Part shown: one piece after another, positions 24,160-33,581 of the stretch
Layout of the letters: each line of letters opens with the position of its first letter
Numbering within the stretch: the stretch's first letter is position 1
Assembly: GCA_029261855.1 (NCBI GenBank)
Contig: JAJDAN010000032.1
Span: forward strand, 124,001-188,000
Direction of reading: 5' to 3'
Length of the DNA stretch: 64,000 nt
Source of the DNA: Deltaproteobacteria bacterium
Lineage (GTDB): Bacteria; Myxococcota_A; UBA9160; UBA4427
Made by a program: the position numbers and the translations under genes
Notes under the pieces: model-generated
The model's database searches: none
Seen by the model: only the letters and a program-made list of their open reading frames with translations
Told to the model about the DNA's origin: nothing

Positions 24160-25584
24160 ATGGTGGATTCCCCGACCCGCGTCAACCCGGACCCTCGGCG
24201 ATCCCTCCCTTCTGTCGCCCGTCTTGTGGGCAGAGTTGCCGCTGCCCGGCCGGATCTGCCGGAGTGGGCTGCGACCGAGGGAGCGCGTCAGGTCGTCGAG
24301 GCGGCGCGCCTGCGGATCACCGCCGGCCTCGCCGACGGTCGTGGCGACCCCCCGCGGGAGCCAGAGGAGTCGGATCCCGAATGGACCCAGTGGGCCTGCC
24401 GGGTCGCCGAAGGACTCTGTCGCCCCCATCCCCGCGCGGTCGTGAATGCAACGGGCGTGGTTCTGCACACGAACCTCGGCCGGGCGCCCCTGGCCGCCGG
24501 GGCCGCCGACGCCGCGCGGGCCGTTGCCGCCGGCTATTCGAACCTCGAGCTCGATCTCGAGACCGGCCGCCGCGGCGGCCGACTGGGCGCCCTGGAAGCC
24601 AAGCTCTGCGCGCTTTCCGGCGCCGAAGCCGCGTACGCGTGCAACAACAACGCGGCGGCGGTGATGCTCGCCCTGCGGGCCCTGGCCGAGGGGCGGGACG
24701 TGATCGTGTCCCGGGGCGAGCTGGTCGAGATCGGCGGCTCGTTCCGCGTGCCGGACATCATGGCCTCATCGGGTGCGAGGCTCGTCGAGGTGGGCACCAC
24801 GAATCGCACGCATCCGGCGGACTACGAGCGGGCCATCGGTCCCACCACCGCGATGCTGTTGAAGGTGCATCGCAGCAATTTCAGTCAGTCGGGCTTCGTA
24901 ACCGAGGTCGATCTCGCGGACCTGGTCACCATCGGCCGCAAGCACGGTCTGCCGGTGGTCGAGGATCTGGGCAGCGGCACCCTGCTGGACCTGACCGACC
25001 GCGGTCTGCCGGCGGATTCGTTCGTGCCGTCCCGGGTGGCGACGGGGGCGGACGTGGTGTGCTTCTCGGGCGACAAGCTCCTCGGGGGACCCCAGGCCGG
25101 CATCCTGCTGGGCGGCCGGACGGCCATCGAAGCCATGCGCACCCACCCGATGGCGCGTGCGCTGCGCCTCGACAAGATGAGCCTCGCCGCCCTCGACTGG
25201 ACCCTCGGCGCCTATCTCGAGGGGCGTGCCGAGGACGAGATCCCCGTCGTGCGTCAGATCACGGAGCCTGCCGCCTCCGTCGAGCTGCGAGCCCGGGCGC
25301 TCGCGGCGCGTCTTTCGGACCTGCTCGAGGATGCGGCGGAGGTTTCCACCCTGCCGGACCGGGCACCCGTCGGGGGCGGGTCCCTGCCGGGCTTCGAGAT
25401 CGACACCTGGGTGGTGGCGCTGCGGTCCCCGCGCGGCGCGTCACAGCTGGCGGCGGCCCTGCGATCGGCGACACCGCCCGTGCTCACGCGCGTGCGCGAT
25501 GACGCGGTCCTGTTCGATCTTCGGACCGTGTCCGAAAGCGAGGTCGCGCACGTCGAGACTGCCGTAGTGGGTCTACTGGTTTGA
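24160..25584 (+). CDS. selA: L-seryl-tRNA(Sec) selenium transferase
   Basis: A PLP enzyme that converts seryl-tRNA(Sec) to selenocysteinyl-tRNA(Sec). The 474 residues show RAVVNATGVVLHTNLGRAPL (about 92-112), YSNLELDLETGRRGGR, the AYACNNNAAAVMLAL cofactor loop, VEDLGSGTLLDL and the PLP lysine in CFSGDKLLGGPQAG (about K306). Full length. No selB, selD, selC or in-frame TGA gene was found near it, so the rest of the pathway must lie elsewhere. ATG 24160 faces away from rng. Confidence 0.95.
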   Translation: MVDSPTRVNPDPRRSLPSVARLVGRVAAARPDLPEWAATEGARQVVEAARLRITAGLADGRGDPPREPEESDPEWTQWACRVAEGLCRPHPRAVVNATGVVLHTNLGRAPLAAGAADAARAVAAGYSNLELDLETGRRGGRLGALEAKLCALSGAEAAYACNNNAAAVMLALRALAEGRDVIVSRGELVEIGGSFRVPDIMASSGARLVEVGTTNRTHPADYERAIGPTTAMLLKVHRSNFSQSGFVTEVDLADLVTIGRKHGLPVVEDLGSGTLLDLTDRGLPADSFVPSRVATGADVVCFSGDKLLGGPQAGILLGGRTAIEAMRTHPMARALRLDKMSLAALDWTLGAYLEGRAEDEIPVVRQITEPAASVELRARALAARLSDLLEDAAEVSTLPDRAPVGGGSLPGFEIDTWVVALRSPRGASQLAAALRSATPPVLTRVRDDAVLFDLRTVSESEVAHVETAVVGLLV

Positions 25585-25624
25585 ACCCCCTGATTCTGTT
25601 CTGTAACTTCGGATCCCGTCGCCG

Positions 25625-26248
25625 ATGTTGAATTCCAGCGTCCTGGTCCTGAATCGTTCGTTCCTGCCGATTCACGTCACTTCGGTGAAGCGTTCCTTCT
25701 CCCTCGTCTACCAGGGCGGTGCCCGCGTCGTGAACGACCGCTACGAGACCTTCGATTTCTGGCAATGGCGCGCGCAGTTGGACCAGCCGGGGATCGAATG
25801 CATCGGGACGACGTCGGGACCCGTTCCAATACCGCGCGTCATCGTTCTCAGCTGGTACGACCGGATGCCCAAGCGCATGGTGCGCTTCTCCCGAACGAAC
25901 ATCTTCTCGCGCGACGGCTTCACGTGTCAGTATTGCGGCGAGCGTCCTCCGCGCGCGCAGCTCAACCTCGACCACGTGGTGCCGCGTACCCAGAACGGAA
26001 GGACGACGTGGGAGAATGTCGTCTGTTCCTGTGTCTCGTGTAACCGCAAAAAAGGTGGGCGAACGCCCGAGCAGGCCGGCCTGCGCCTGCGCAAGCAACC
26101 CAAACGACCTCGTTGGACCCCCCTGATGAGCCTGCCGACAGCGAGCGTGCGCCACTCCGAGTGGCGTCCGTACCTGGCGATCGACGAGCCAACTGCCGTC
26201 GGCGGGTCCAAGCAGCGAGATCGCGACCGCGAAGAAATGGCGATGTAG
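25625..26248 (+). CDS. HNH endonuclease domain protein
   Basis: 207 residues of a widespread, poorly characterised HNH family. Residues 1-95 form a conserved beta-rich lead (LVLNRSFLPIHVTSVKRSFSLVYQG). The HNH zinc-finger follows: CQYCGERPP (C-x2-C), LNLDHVVPRTQNG with the catalytic His, and CSCVSCNRKKGGRTP. The family is chromosomal in many Deltaproteobacteria, Cyanobacteria and Actinobacteria and is not a mobile homing element; a role in DNA repair is sometimes guessed. Confidence 0.88.
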   Translation: MLNSSVLVLNRSFLPIHVTSVKRSFSLVYQGGARVVNDRYETFDFWQWRAQLDQPGIECIGTTSGPVPIPRVIVLSWYDRMPKRMVRFSRTNIFSRDGFTCQYCGERPPRAQLNLDHVVPRTQNGRTTWENVVCSCVSCNRKKGGRTPEQAGLRLRKQPKRPRWTPLMSLPTASVRHSEWRPYLAIDEPTAVGGSKQRDRDREEMAM

Positions 26249-26264
26249 TTTCGGCATCTACCGG

Positions 26265-27275
26265 GTGAAGAACCCGGCAGTGGCCAAGGGGGGGTGCGCC
26301 ACGAGTCCTATCAACGAGCGCCAAGTGCAAGAGCCCGCAGCGGGCGAAGCGCGCGTGCTTTCTATCGGGGGCGGCAAGGGCGGGGTCGGCAAGACCTTCG
26401 TTGCCGCGAACCTGGCTGTCGCGCTGTCGCGGCTTGGCAAACGCGTCGTCGCGGTCGACTGCGACCTCGAAGGCGCGAACCTCCACACGAGTCTCGGCGT
26501 TCGCACGCCGCAGAGGAGTCTGGCGGACTTCGTCGCCCAGCGAGAAGACGACCTCGGAAAGCTCGTCGTCGACACGCCCGTCCCGGGCCTGCGCCTGATC
26601 GCCGGCACTCACGCCCACCTGGGCGATGCACAACCGAACCATCTGCGAAGGGTGCGGTTGATGCGTGCGCTTCGCCGGCTCGACGCCGACTACGTGATCG
26701 CCGACCTCGGTGCCGGCACCCACTCGTCGGTGCTCGACTACTTCCTCGTGGGCGGCGAGGGTCTGATCGTCATGCAGCCCGAGCCCACTTCGGTGGAGAA
26801 CGCGTACACGTTCCTGCGCGCCGCCTTCTATCGTCGCATGCGCCTGGCGATGGTGGGCCACGGTGTCCGCAAGCTCGTGACCGAGGCCATGGACCAGCGC
26901 AACGAGCGCGGAATCCGGAGCCCCGTGGACCTGCTGCGGGAGATCGAGTCCATCGATCCCCAGGAGGGCGCTCGCTTCGTCGAGACGATGCGCGGCTTCC
27001 GGCCGCGCATCATCGTGAACGGTGTACGCACCGCCGAGGACGTGAAACTCGGCTTCGCGGTGGGATCCGTCTGTCGCAAGTACTTCGGGATCGACGCGGA
27101 GTACCTGGGCTACGTGAACTACGACGACGCGGCTCGCCGCAGCGTCGCTGCGAGGCGTCCGGTGGTGGACGGGGAATCCGGCTCGGACGCGGCCATCTAC
27201 CTGCAGCGCATCGCACGCAAGCTCCTGGAGGGACGAGAAGAGAAGGGGCGAGCTGAGAAGGAGAGAGGCGCGTGA
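26265..27275 (+). CDS. MinD/ParA-like ATPase
   Basis: A 336-residue deviant Walker-A ATPase: GGGKGGVGKTFVAANLAVALSRLGKRV with signature K38 and K43, VDCDLEGANLHTSLG, and IADLGAGTHSSVLDYFL as the Walker-B region. It lacks the amphipathic C-terminal helix of MinD, so it resembles FleN/MinD homologues that position polar structures. The C-terminus is Lys/Glu/Arg-rich. The start at GTG 26265 is uncertain; the first 28 residues are probably dispensable. The following J-like/HTH gene overlaps by 4 nt. Confidence 0.86.
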   Translation: MKNPAVAKGGCATSPINERQVQEPAAGEARVLSIGGGKGGVGKTFVAANLAVALSRLGKRVVAVDCDLEGANLHTSLGVRTPQRSLADFVAQREDDLGKLVVDTPVPGLRLIAGTHAHLGDAQPNHLRRVRLMRALRRLDADYVIADLGAGTHSSVLDYFLVGGEGLIVMQPEPTSVENAYTFLRAAFYRRMRLAMVGHGVRKLVTEAMDQRNERGIRSPVDLLREIESIDPQEGARFVETMRGFRPRIIVNGVRTAEDVKLGFAVGSVCRKYFGIDAEYLGYVNYDDAARRSVAARRPVVDGESGSDAAIYLQRIARKLLEGREEKGRAEKERGA

Positions 27276-27928
27276 AGACTCTCGACAGCCAGAACCACTA
27301 CGAAGTCCTCGAACTCTCTCCGGGTGCACACCCCGAAGAGATCGAACGCGCCTATCGACTGGCGGCCTCGACCTGGTCCGCCGGCTCACTGGCCCTCTAC
27401 TCGCTGTTCGACGACAACGATGCGACCGCCGTCCGCGACCGTATCGATCAGGCCTACGAGGTGCTGTCCGACGAGCGGATGCGCCAGGCCTACGACAGCG
27501 ACAACTTCGACGCGTTCCCCGAGCCCGCCGCCGCCTCGCCTGCGCGCCAGGGCGGGTTGGCTTCGCTCGAGGAAGAGTACGAGGACATGGAGGTCTCCCT
27601 CGATTCTGCTCCGGGCAAGCCCCTGCGCACCGAGGGAGGCGCGGCGGAGACGGAGTACGACGGCGCCCGTCTGCGCCGGGCGCGAATGCACCGCGGCATC
27701 GAGCTCGTGGCGGTGGGCGACATCACCAAGGTGACCCTCACGTACCTCCAGGCAATCGAGGACGAGGCCTTCGACCAGCTTCCGGCACCTGTCTATGTCA
27801 GGGGCTTCGTCACCGCGTATGCGCGGGCGATCGGACTCGACCCGGACCGGGTAGCGAAGAGCTTCATGCCCAGGCTGGAGGCGGCCCGCAAGGACACGGG
27901 TCATGGCCGATCGCTCGGACGCCGGTAG
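27272..27928 (+). CDS. J-like domain plus RodZ-like HTH protein
   Basis: 218 residues. The N-terminus (9-76) follows a DnaJ J-domain: HYEVLELSPGAHPEEIERAYRLA and IDQAYEVLSDERMRQAYDS. The HPD tripeptide that stimulates DnaK is absent; the loop instead reads ASTWSAGSLALYSLFDDND. After a Glu/Ser-rich linker a cro/RodZ-type helix-turn-helix occupies about 128-200 (LRRARMHRGIELVAVGDITKVTLTYLQAIE, then YVRGFVTAYARAIGLDPDRV). No membrane helix is present, unlike RodZ. GTG 27272 has a good GGAGAG. It overlaps both neighbours. Confidence 0.82.
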   Translation: MKTLDSQNHYEVLELSPGAHPEEIERAYRLAASTWSAGSLALYSLFDDNDATAVRDRIDQAYEVLSDERMRQAYDSDNFDAFPEPAAASPARQGGLASLEEEYEDMEVSLDSAPGKPLRTEGGAAETEYDGARLRRARMHRGIELVAVGDITKVTLTYLQAIEDEAFDQLPAPVYVRGFVTAYARAIGLDPDRVAKSFMPRLEAARKDTGHGRSLGRR

Positions 27929-28934
27929 TCCCGGCGATCCTCCCCGGAACGGCTCCAGCGACGACTCCGAGAGTGAGGGGGTCCTCGTCTACGAGGTGAC
28001 CGAGGCCGAGGCGGGGCTCCGCCTCGACGCGGCGCTCGCGAGTCTTTCCGGTGTGTCCCGGTCCCAACTCCAGCGCTGGATCGAAGCCGATCGGGTCACC
28101 GTGGATGGCGACGTGACGCGTCAGGCGGCGCGGGTGAGCACCGGCGCGATCCTCGAGGCCAGTCCACCGCCGACGCAGACCAGCGAGGTGCTCGCCGAGG
28201 CGATCCCCCTCGACGTGCTCCACGAAGACGACGACATCATCGTACTCGACAAGCGCGCGGGCATGGTGGTGCACCCGGCGCCGGGTCACGCGAGCGGCAC
28301 CCTGGTGAACGCGCTGCTCCACCACTGTCGCGTCGAGGGCAACCTCGCGACGGTCGGAGGCGTCGAGCGGCCGGGTATCGTGCACCGTCTCGACAAGGGA
28401 ACCTCCGGCGTCATGGTGGTGGCCCGGAACGACGCCGCCCATCAGTCCCTGGCCCGTCAGTTCTACGACCACAGCATCGAACGCATCTACCAGGCCTTCG
28501 TGCGAGCGCTTCCCGGCGCAGAGTCGGGTCGCATCGATCGGCCGATCGGGCGACATCCGACGGACCGCAAGCGGATGTCCGTCCGCACGCGCTCCGGCCG
28601 AGCAGCCGCAACGAATTGGACGATCGCCGAACGCTTCCCGGCCAGCGGGGTCTGCCTGCTCGAGATCCATCCGGAGACCGGTCGCACCCACCAGATCCGC
28701 GTCCACCTGTCTTCTGCCGGGCTGCCCATCGCCGGCGACCCGGTGTACGGCCGCAGCCGGAGCGATTCAGCCCAGGGCGCCGACCTGGGACGGCCCGCAC
28801 TGCATGCCGCCGTCCTCGGTTTCGATCACCCCGACGGTCGCGGCAGGATGCGCTTCGAGGCGCCGCTCCCCGCCGACCTCGAGGGCTTCCGTGACGCACT
28901 GCGCCGGTCCGAGCTCGAGGAGAATGACGCATGA
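27903..28934 (+). CDS. rluD: RluA-family pseudouridine synthase (RluD-like)
   Basis: 343 residues. An S4 domain (about 37-90: LRLDAALASLSGVSRSQLQRWIEADRVTVDG) precedes the catalytic domain with the active-site Asp in VHRLDKGTSGVMVVA and the C-terminal PETGRTHQIRVHLSSAGLPIAGDPVYG. The S4 plus HRLDKGTSG layout fits RluD-type enzymes modifying helix 69 of 23S rRNA, although RluC-like specificity cannot be excluded. It overlaps the pgeF start as ATGA, a conserved rluD-pgeF pairing. Confidence 0.9.
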   Translation: MADRSDAGSPGDPPRNGSSDDSESEGVLVYEVTEAEAGLRLDAALASLSGVSRSQLQRWIEADRVTVDGDVTRQAARVSTGAILEASPPPTQTSEVLAEAIPLDVLHEDDDIIVLDKRAGMVVHPAPGHASGTLVNALLHHCRVEGNLATVGGVERPGIVHRLDKGTSGVMVVARNDAAHQSLARQFYDHSIERIYQAFVRALPGAESGRIDRPIGRHPTDRKRMSVRTRSGRAAATNWTIAERFPASGVCLLEIHPETGRTHQIRVHLSSAGLPIAGDPVYGRSRSDSAQGADLGRPALHAAVLGFDHPDGRGRMRFEAPLPADLEGFRDALRRSELEENDA

Positions 28935-29590
28935 CGGACCTGCGTCATGCGCTGCTCGATGACGCGGGCGTGCGTCATGCTTTTGGGACGCGTGACGCAC
29001 TGCCTCCGCGCGTCGTCCTGCGCCCGCAGCAGGTGCACGGGGTCGCCGTGGCGCGCTGCGAGGGCGCCTCGCTGACGCCCGCAGAAGCGGATGCCGTCGT
29101 TTCGTGTGACTCCGATCACCCCGTGGGGGTAGTGACCGCAGACTGTGTGCCCGTCCTGGCCGCACTGAAGGACGGAAGCACCGTCGTCGCCATCCACGCG
29201 GGTTGGCGGGGCCTGGCGGCCGGGGTCGTCGAAGCAGGCATCGCCGCACTCGGGAACGCCGCCAGGGGCGGAGGCATCGTGGCCGTCGTCGGGCCCTGCA
29301 TCGGGGCCTGCTGCTACGAGGTGGACGCCCCGGTCATCGGCCCGTTGCGGGACCGCTTCGGGGCGGATCTCGACGGCGCGATCCGGTCGTCGACCGGCCC
29401 GAATCACTGGATGTTGGACCTCGGGCTGCTGGTCCAGACCGATCTCGCGCGTGCGGGGATCCCGTCCGAAAACCGAGGATTCATTCGAGATGCCTGTACG
29501 CGTTGCCATCCCGATCGCTTCCATTCCTACCGGCGGGACGGTGCGCGCGCCGGAAGACTCCTCCACTGGGTGCAGCCGCACCCGAGTTGA
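28931..29590 (+). CDS. pgeF: Peptidoglycan editing factor PgeF (YfiH/DUF152)
   Basis: 219 residues of the multicopper-like YfiH family, which clears misincorporated L-Ser from UDP-MurNAc peptides. Zinc-site motifs are PQQVHGVAV, TADCVPVLAA, VAIHAGWRGLAAGVVEAG and GPCIGACCYEV; the end shows CTRCHPDRFHSYRRDGARAGR. ATG 28931 overlaps the pseudouridine synthase stop. Confidence 0.94.
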   Translation: MTDLRHALLDDAGVRHAFGTRDALPPRVVLRPQQVHGVAVARCEGASLTPAEADAVVSCDSDHPVGVVTADCVPVLAALKDGSTVVAIHAGWRGLAAGVVEAGIAALGNAARGGGIVAVVGPCIGACCYEVDAPVIGPLRDRFGADLDGAIRSSTGPNHWMLDLGLLVQTDLARAGIPSENRGFIRDACTRCHPDRFHSYRRDGARAGRLLHWVQPHPS

Positions 29591-29983
29591 CATCCCCAGA
29601 CCCCGGTCCTACCGTGATTTTACTTCTCCGCTCCTCCCTCGATTCATCGGGGTCCCGTCGAACACCTGGCCGGACCCGCCAGTTCCCCGGAAGGATTTCC
29701 GTTCAACTTCCGGGTCGAGAGCTCCGACGAGAAGAATCCAGACAGACTGAAGAACACCCCTCTCAGACTCTCTGACCCGGGCGGCGTCCGTTCCGCCTGG
29801 TCACCGACCGAGATTCCAGCAGTCGGGTCCCGCCCAGCTCGAATTCGGCTGACTCCCCTCTTCCAACGACTCCATCCAGCGCTTCCTACAGCAACTTCAG
29901 GGCCCCGGTCGGGGCTTCCCCCAACTGCCTCCCCCTGATTCTGAAACCCGAGTGTCCCCGCCTGGGACGAGAGAGACCGACCC
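29591..29983 (+). promoter_or_regulatory. rho leader region
   Basis: 393 bp between pgeF and rho without a gene. Positions 29851-29900 are strongly C-rich and G-poor (22 C and 6 G in 50 nt, counted by hand), as in Rho utilisation sites. A small hairpin GCCCC-GGTC-GGGGC (29902-29915) and further C-runs follow. Enteric rho is autoregulated by Rho-dependent attenuation in its leader, and this layout would fit the same control. No promoter hexamers stand out. Confidence 0.45.
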
Positions 29984-31498
29984 GTGACCACGCAGCGAGT
30001 CAGCGATTCGACGAACGGATCTGGATCAGGATCTGGATCAGGATCTGGATCCGGATCAGGGGGCCAGGGCGGCAACCGCAGCCGCCGGGGACGGGGTCGC
30101 CGACGCAGCTCGAGCGGAGGCGGTCGCAACGGGAACCGCACCGGCAAGCCCGAGGGCTCGCGTCAGACCGTGCAGCGCGAGTACCTGCCCTCCGAGGAAG
30201 ACCTCCTCGAAGAGGAGGCTCTCGCCGACGAGTACGACGACAGCGAGCGCATCGACGTCCGCGACCTCAAAGCCAAGACGATGCAGGAATTGACGCAGGT
30301 CGCCGAGGAGATGGAGGTCGAGAACGCGGCGGGCATGCGCAAGCAGGACCTGCTGTTCGCGATCCTCCAGGCCCAGACCGAGAAGCACGGCAAGATCTTC
30401 GCCGAGGGCGTGCTCGAGATCCTGCAGGACGGCTTCGGCTTCCTCCGGGCCCCGGACCAGAACTACCTGGCCGGTCCGGACGACATCTATGTCTCGCCCT
30501 CCCAGATCCGGCGCTTCAACCTGCGCACCGGCGACACGGTGCAGGGGCAGATCCGCTCTCCCAAGGAAGGCGAACGCTATTTCGCGCTGCTGAAGGTCGA
30601 GACGATCAACTTCGAGTCGCCGGACAAGGCCAAGCACAAGATCCTGTTCGACAACCTCACTCCTCTCTATCCCCAGGACAAGTTCGAGATGGAGTCGAGC
30701 GACGGCACGCTCACCACTCGCATCATCGATCTCATCGCGCCCATCGGGAAGGGCCAGCGCGGCCTGATCACGTCGCCGCCCAAGGCCGGCAAGACGATGA
30801 TCCTCAAGGACATTGCGAACGCGATCGCTGAGAACAACCCCGAGGTCTACCTGATCGTGCTGCTGATCGACGAGCGGCCCGAGGAAGTGACGGACATGCG
30901 CAGGACCGTGAAGGCCGAGGTGATCTCCTCGACCTTCGACGAGCCCGCCACCCGCCACGTGCAGGTCGCCGACATGGTGATCAACAAGGCCAAGCGTCTC
31001 GTCGAGCACGGCCGGGACGTGGTCATCCTGCTCGACTCGATCACCCGTCTCGCACGCGCACACAACACGGTGGTGCCGCACTCGGGCAAGATCCTGTCCG
31101 GCGGCGTCGATTCCAACGCACTCCACAAGCCCAAGCGCTTCTTCGGCGCCGCACGCAACGTCGAGGAGGGCGGCAGCCTGACCATCGTCGGCACCGCGCT
31201 CATCGATACCGGCTCGCGCATGGACGAGGTGATCTTCGAAGAGTTCAAGGGCACGGGGAACAGCGAACTCGTGCTCGACCGCAAGCTCGCCGACCGTCGC
31301 ACCTACCCGGCCATCGACATCAACCGGTCGGCGACCCGTCGCGAAGAGCTGCTGCTCGACGAGAACACCCTCAACCGGATGTACATCCTCCGCAAGGTGC
31401 TGGCGCCGTTGTCTCCCGTGGACTCGATGGAGTTTCTGCTGGGCAAGGTCAAGGTGACCGATTCGAACGCCGAGTTCCTGGAGTCGATGAACTCCTGA
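29984..31498 (+). CDS. rho: Transcription termination factor Rho with Gly-Ser and RG-rich N-terminus
   Basis: 504 residues; the extra length over E. coli Rho (about 419) is N-terminal. Residues 12-26 are a (GS)n run, followed by an RNA-binding-like basic tract ([21 protein letters not shown]). The Rho_N helix bundle (about 85-130), the CSD/OB fold with [13 protein letters not shown] (about 146-160) and the ATPase with P-loop PPKAGKT (about 265-272), [12 protein letters not shown] and the [12 protein letters not shown] region are intact. The C-terminal [15 protein letters not shown] is conserved. It starts at GTG 29984 after GAGAGAGA. Confidence 0.96.
   Translation: MTTQRVSDSTNGSGSGSGSGSGSGSGGQGGNRSRRGRGRRRSSSGGGRNGNRTGKPEGSRQTVQREYLPSEEDLLEEEALADEYDDSERIDVRDLKAKTMQELTQVAEEMEVENAAGMRKQDLLFAILQAQTEKHGKIFAEGVLEILQDGFGFLRAPDQNYLAGPDDIYVSPSQIRRFNLRTGDTVQGQIRSPKEGERYFALLKVETINFESPDKAKHKILFDNLTPLYPQDKFEMESSDGTLTTRIIDLIAPIGKGQRGLITSPPKAGKTMILKDIANAIAENNPEVYLIVLLIDERPEEVTDMRRTVKAEVISSTFDEPATRHVQVADMVINKAKRLVEHGRDVVILLDSITRLARAHNTVVPHSGKILSGGVDSNALHKPKRFFGAARNVEEGGSLTIVGTALIDTGSRMDEVIFEEFKGTGNSELVLDRKLADRRTYPAIDINRSATRREELLLDENTLNRMYILRKVLAPLSPVDSMEFLLGKVKVTDSNAEFLESMNS
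30017..30060 (+). repeat. In-frame tandem repeat in rho
   Basis: About 44 nt of a 12-bp unit GGATCTGGATCA repeated more than three times with one T-to-C variant, encoding alternating Gly-Ser. Its codons (GGA, TCT, TCA) are unusual for such a GC-rich genome, and loss or gain of a unit would keep the frame. Confidence 0.8.
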
Positions 31499-31548
31499 GC
31501 TCCAGGCGGCGATCCAGCACCCGCCACCCTGCAGGCTAGAGTCCCCGA

Positions 31549-32645
<1,097 letters not shown>

Positions 32646-32649
<4 letters not shown>

Positions 32650-33536
32650 GCGCCGACCGCAGCTGGACGGTGCTCGAGCTGCTGCGCTGGACCGAGCAGC
32701 ACTTCAGCGCCCAGGGCATCGAGAACGCCCGGCTCGACGCCGAGGTACTGCTGGCGCACGCCCTCGGCACCCCGCGCCTGCAGCTCTACGTGGACTTCGA
32801 GAAACCCATCGCCCAGCCCGAGCGCGCGGTCTTCCGCGAGCTCGTGGTGCGCCGGGCTCGGGACCGGGTGCCGGTTTCGCAGCTGCTCGGCAGCCGGGAA
32901 TTCTGGTCTTTGGAGCTGTCGGTCACCGCCGATGTGCTTTCGCCACGGCCGGAAACCGAGACCCTGGTCGAAGGCGCGCTCGCGCGGTTGCCGGACCGGG
33001 ATGCCGCCTACCGGATCCTCGATCTGGGGACCGGTTCGGGGGCCATTGCCCTCGCGCTGGCCGGTGAGCGTCCCGCGGCACACGTAACTGCGACGGATAT
33101 CTCCCCGAAGGCTCTACAGATTGCTCGTCTCAATGCCGACAAGTTGCTGCTGAGTGATCGGCTCCGATTCCTGGAGGGAGACCTCTTCGGCGCCTGTCCT
33201 GGTGAGCAGTTCGACCTCGTCGTCTCGAATCCGCCCTACGTGGCCGAGCGAGACCGCGCAGAGCTGCCGCCAGAGCTGGTGCACGAACCCGAGGTGGCCC
33301 TCTTCGGTGGGGACGATGGCTATGCGGTGGTGAGTCGGCTGGTCGCGGAGGTTTCGAGCGCGTTGTCGCCGGGTGGCGTCTTCGGGGTCGAGGTCGGTCA
33401 CGACCAGACGGAACGGATTGCAAAGGAATGCGGTGAAGCGGGGCTCGAGCAGATCGAGACCCTGAGAGATCTGGCCCGAAGGCCCCGTGTCGTGATGGCG
33501 CGCAAGCCCGGAGGTCAGCAAGAGACCCACCTATAG
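32646..33536 (+). CDS. prmC: Release factor glutamine methyltransferase
   Basis: 296 residues. Methylates the GGQ glutamine of release factors. It has an N-terminal helical domain, SAM-binding motif ILDLGTGSGAIALALAGE (about 123-140), the acidic TDISPKALQIAR, and the diagnostic catalytic NPPY in DLVVSNPPYVAE (about 195). An IGSREFWSLE-type motif reads QLLGSREFWSLELSV. Placed directly after prfA, as in many genomes; murA, often next, is missing here. Confidence 0.95.
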
Positions 33537-33581
33537 GCGGCGCCCGCTCCCCTCCAGCGGTCACGCGCAAGGAGGCGAGTC

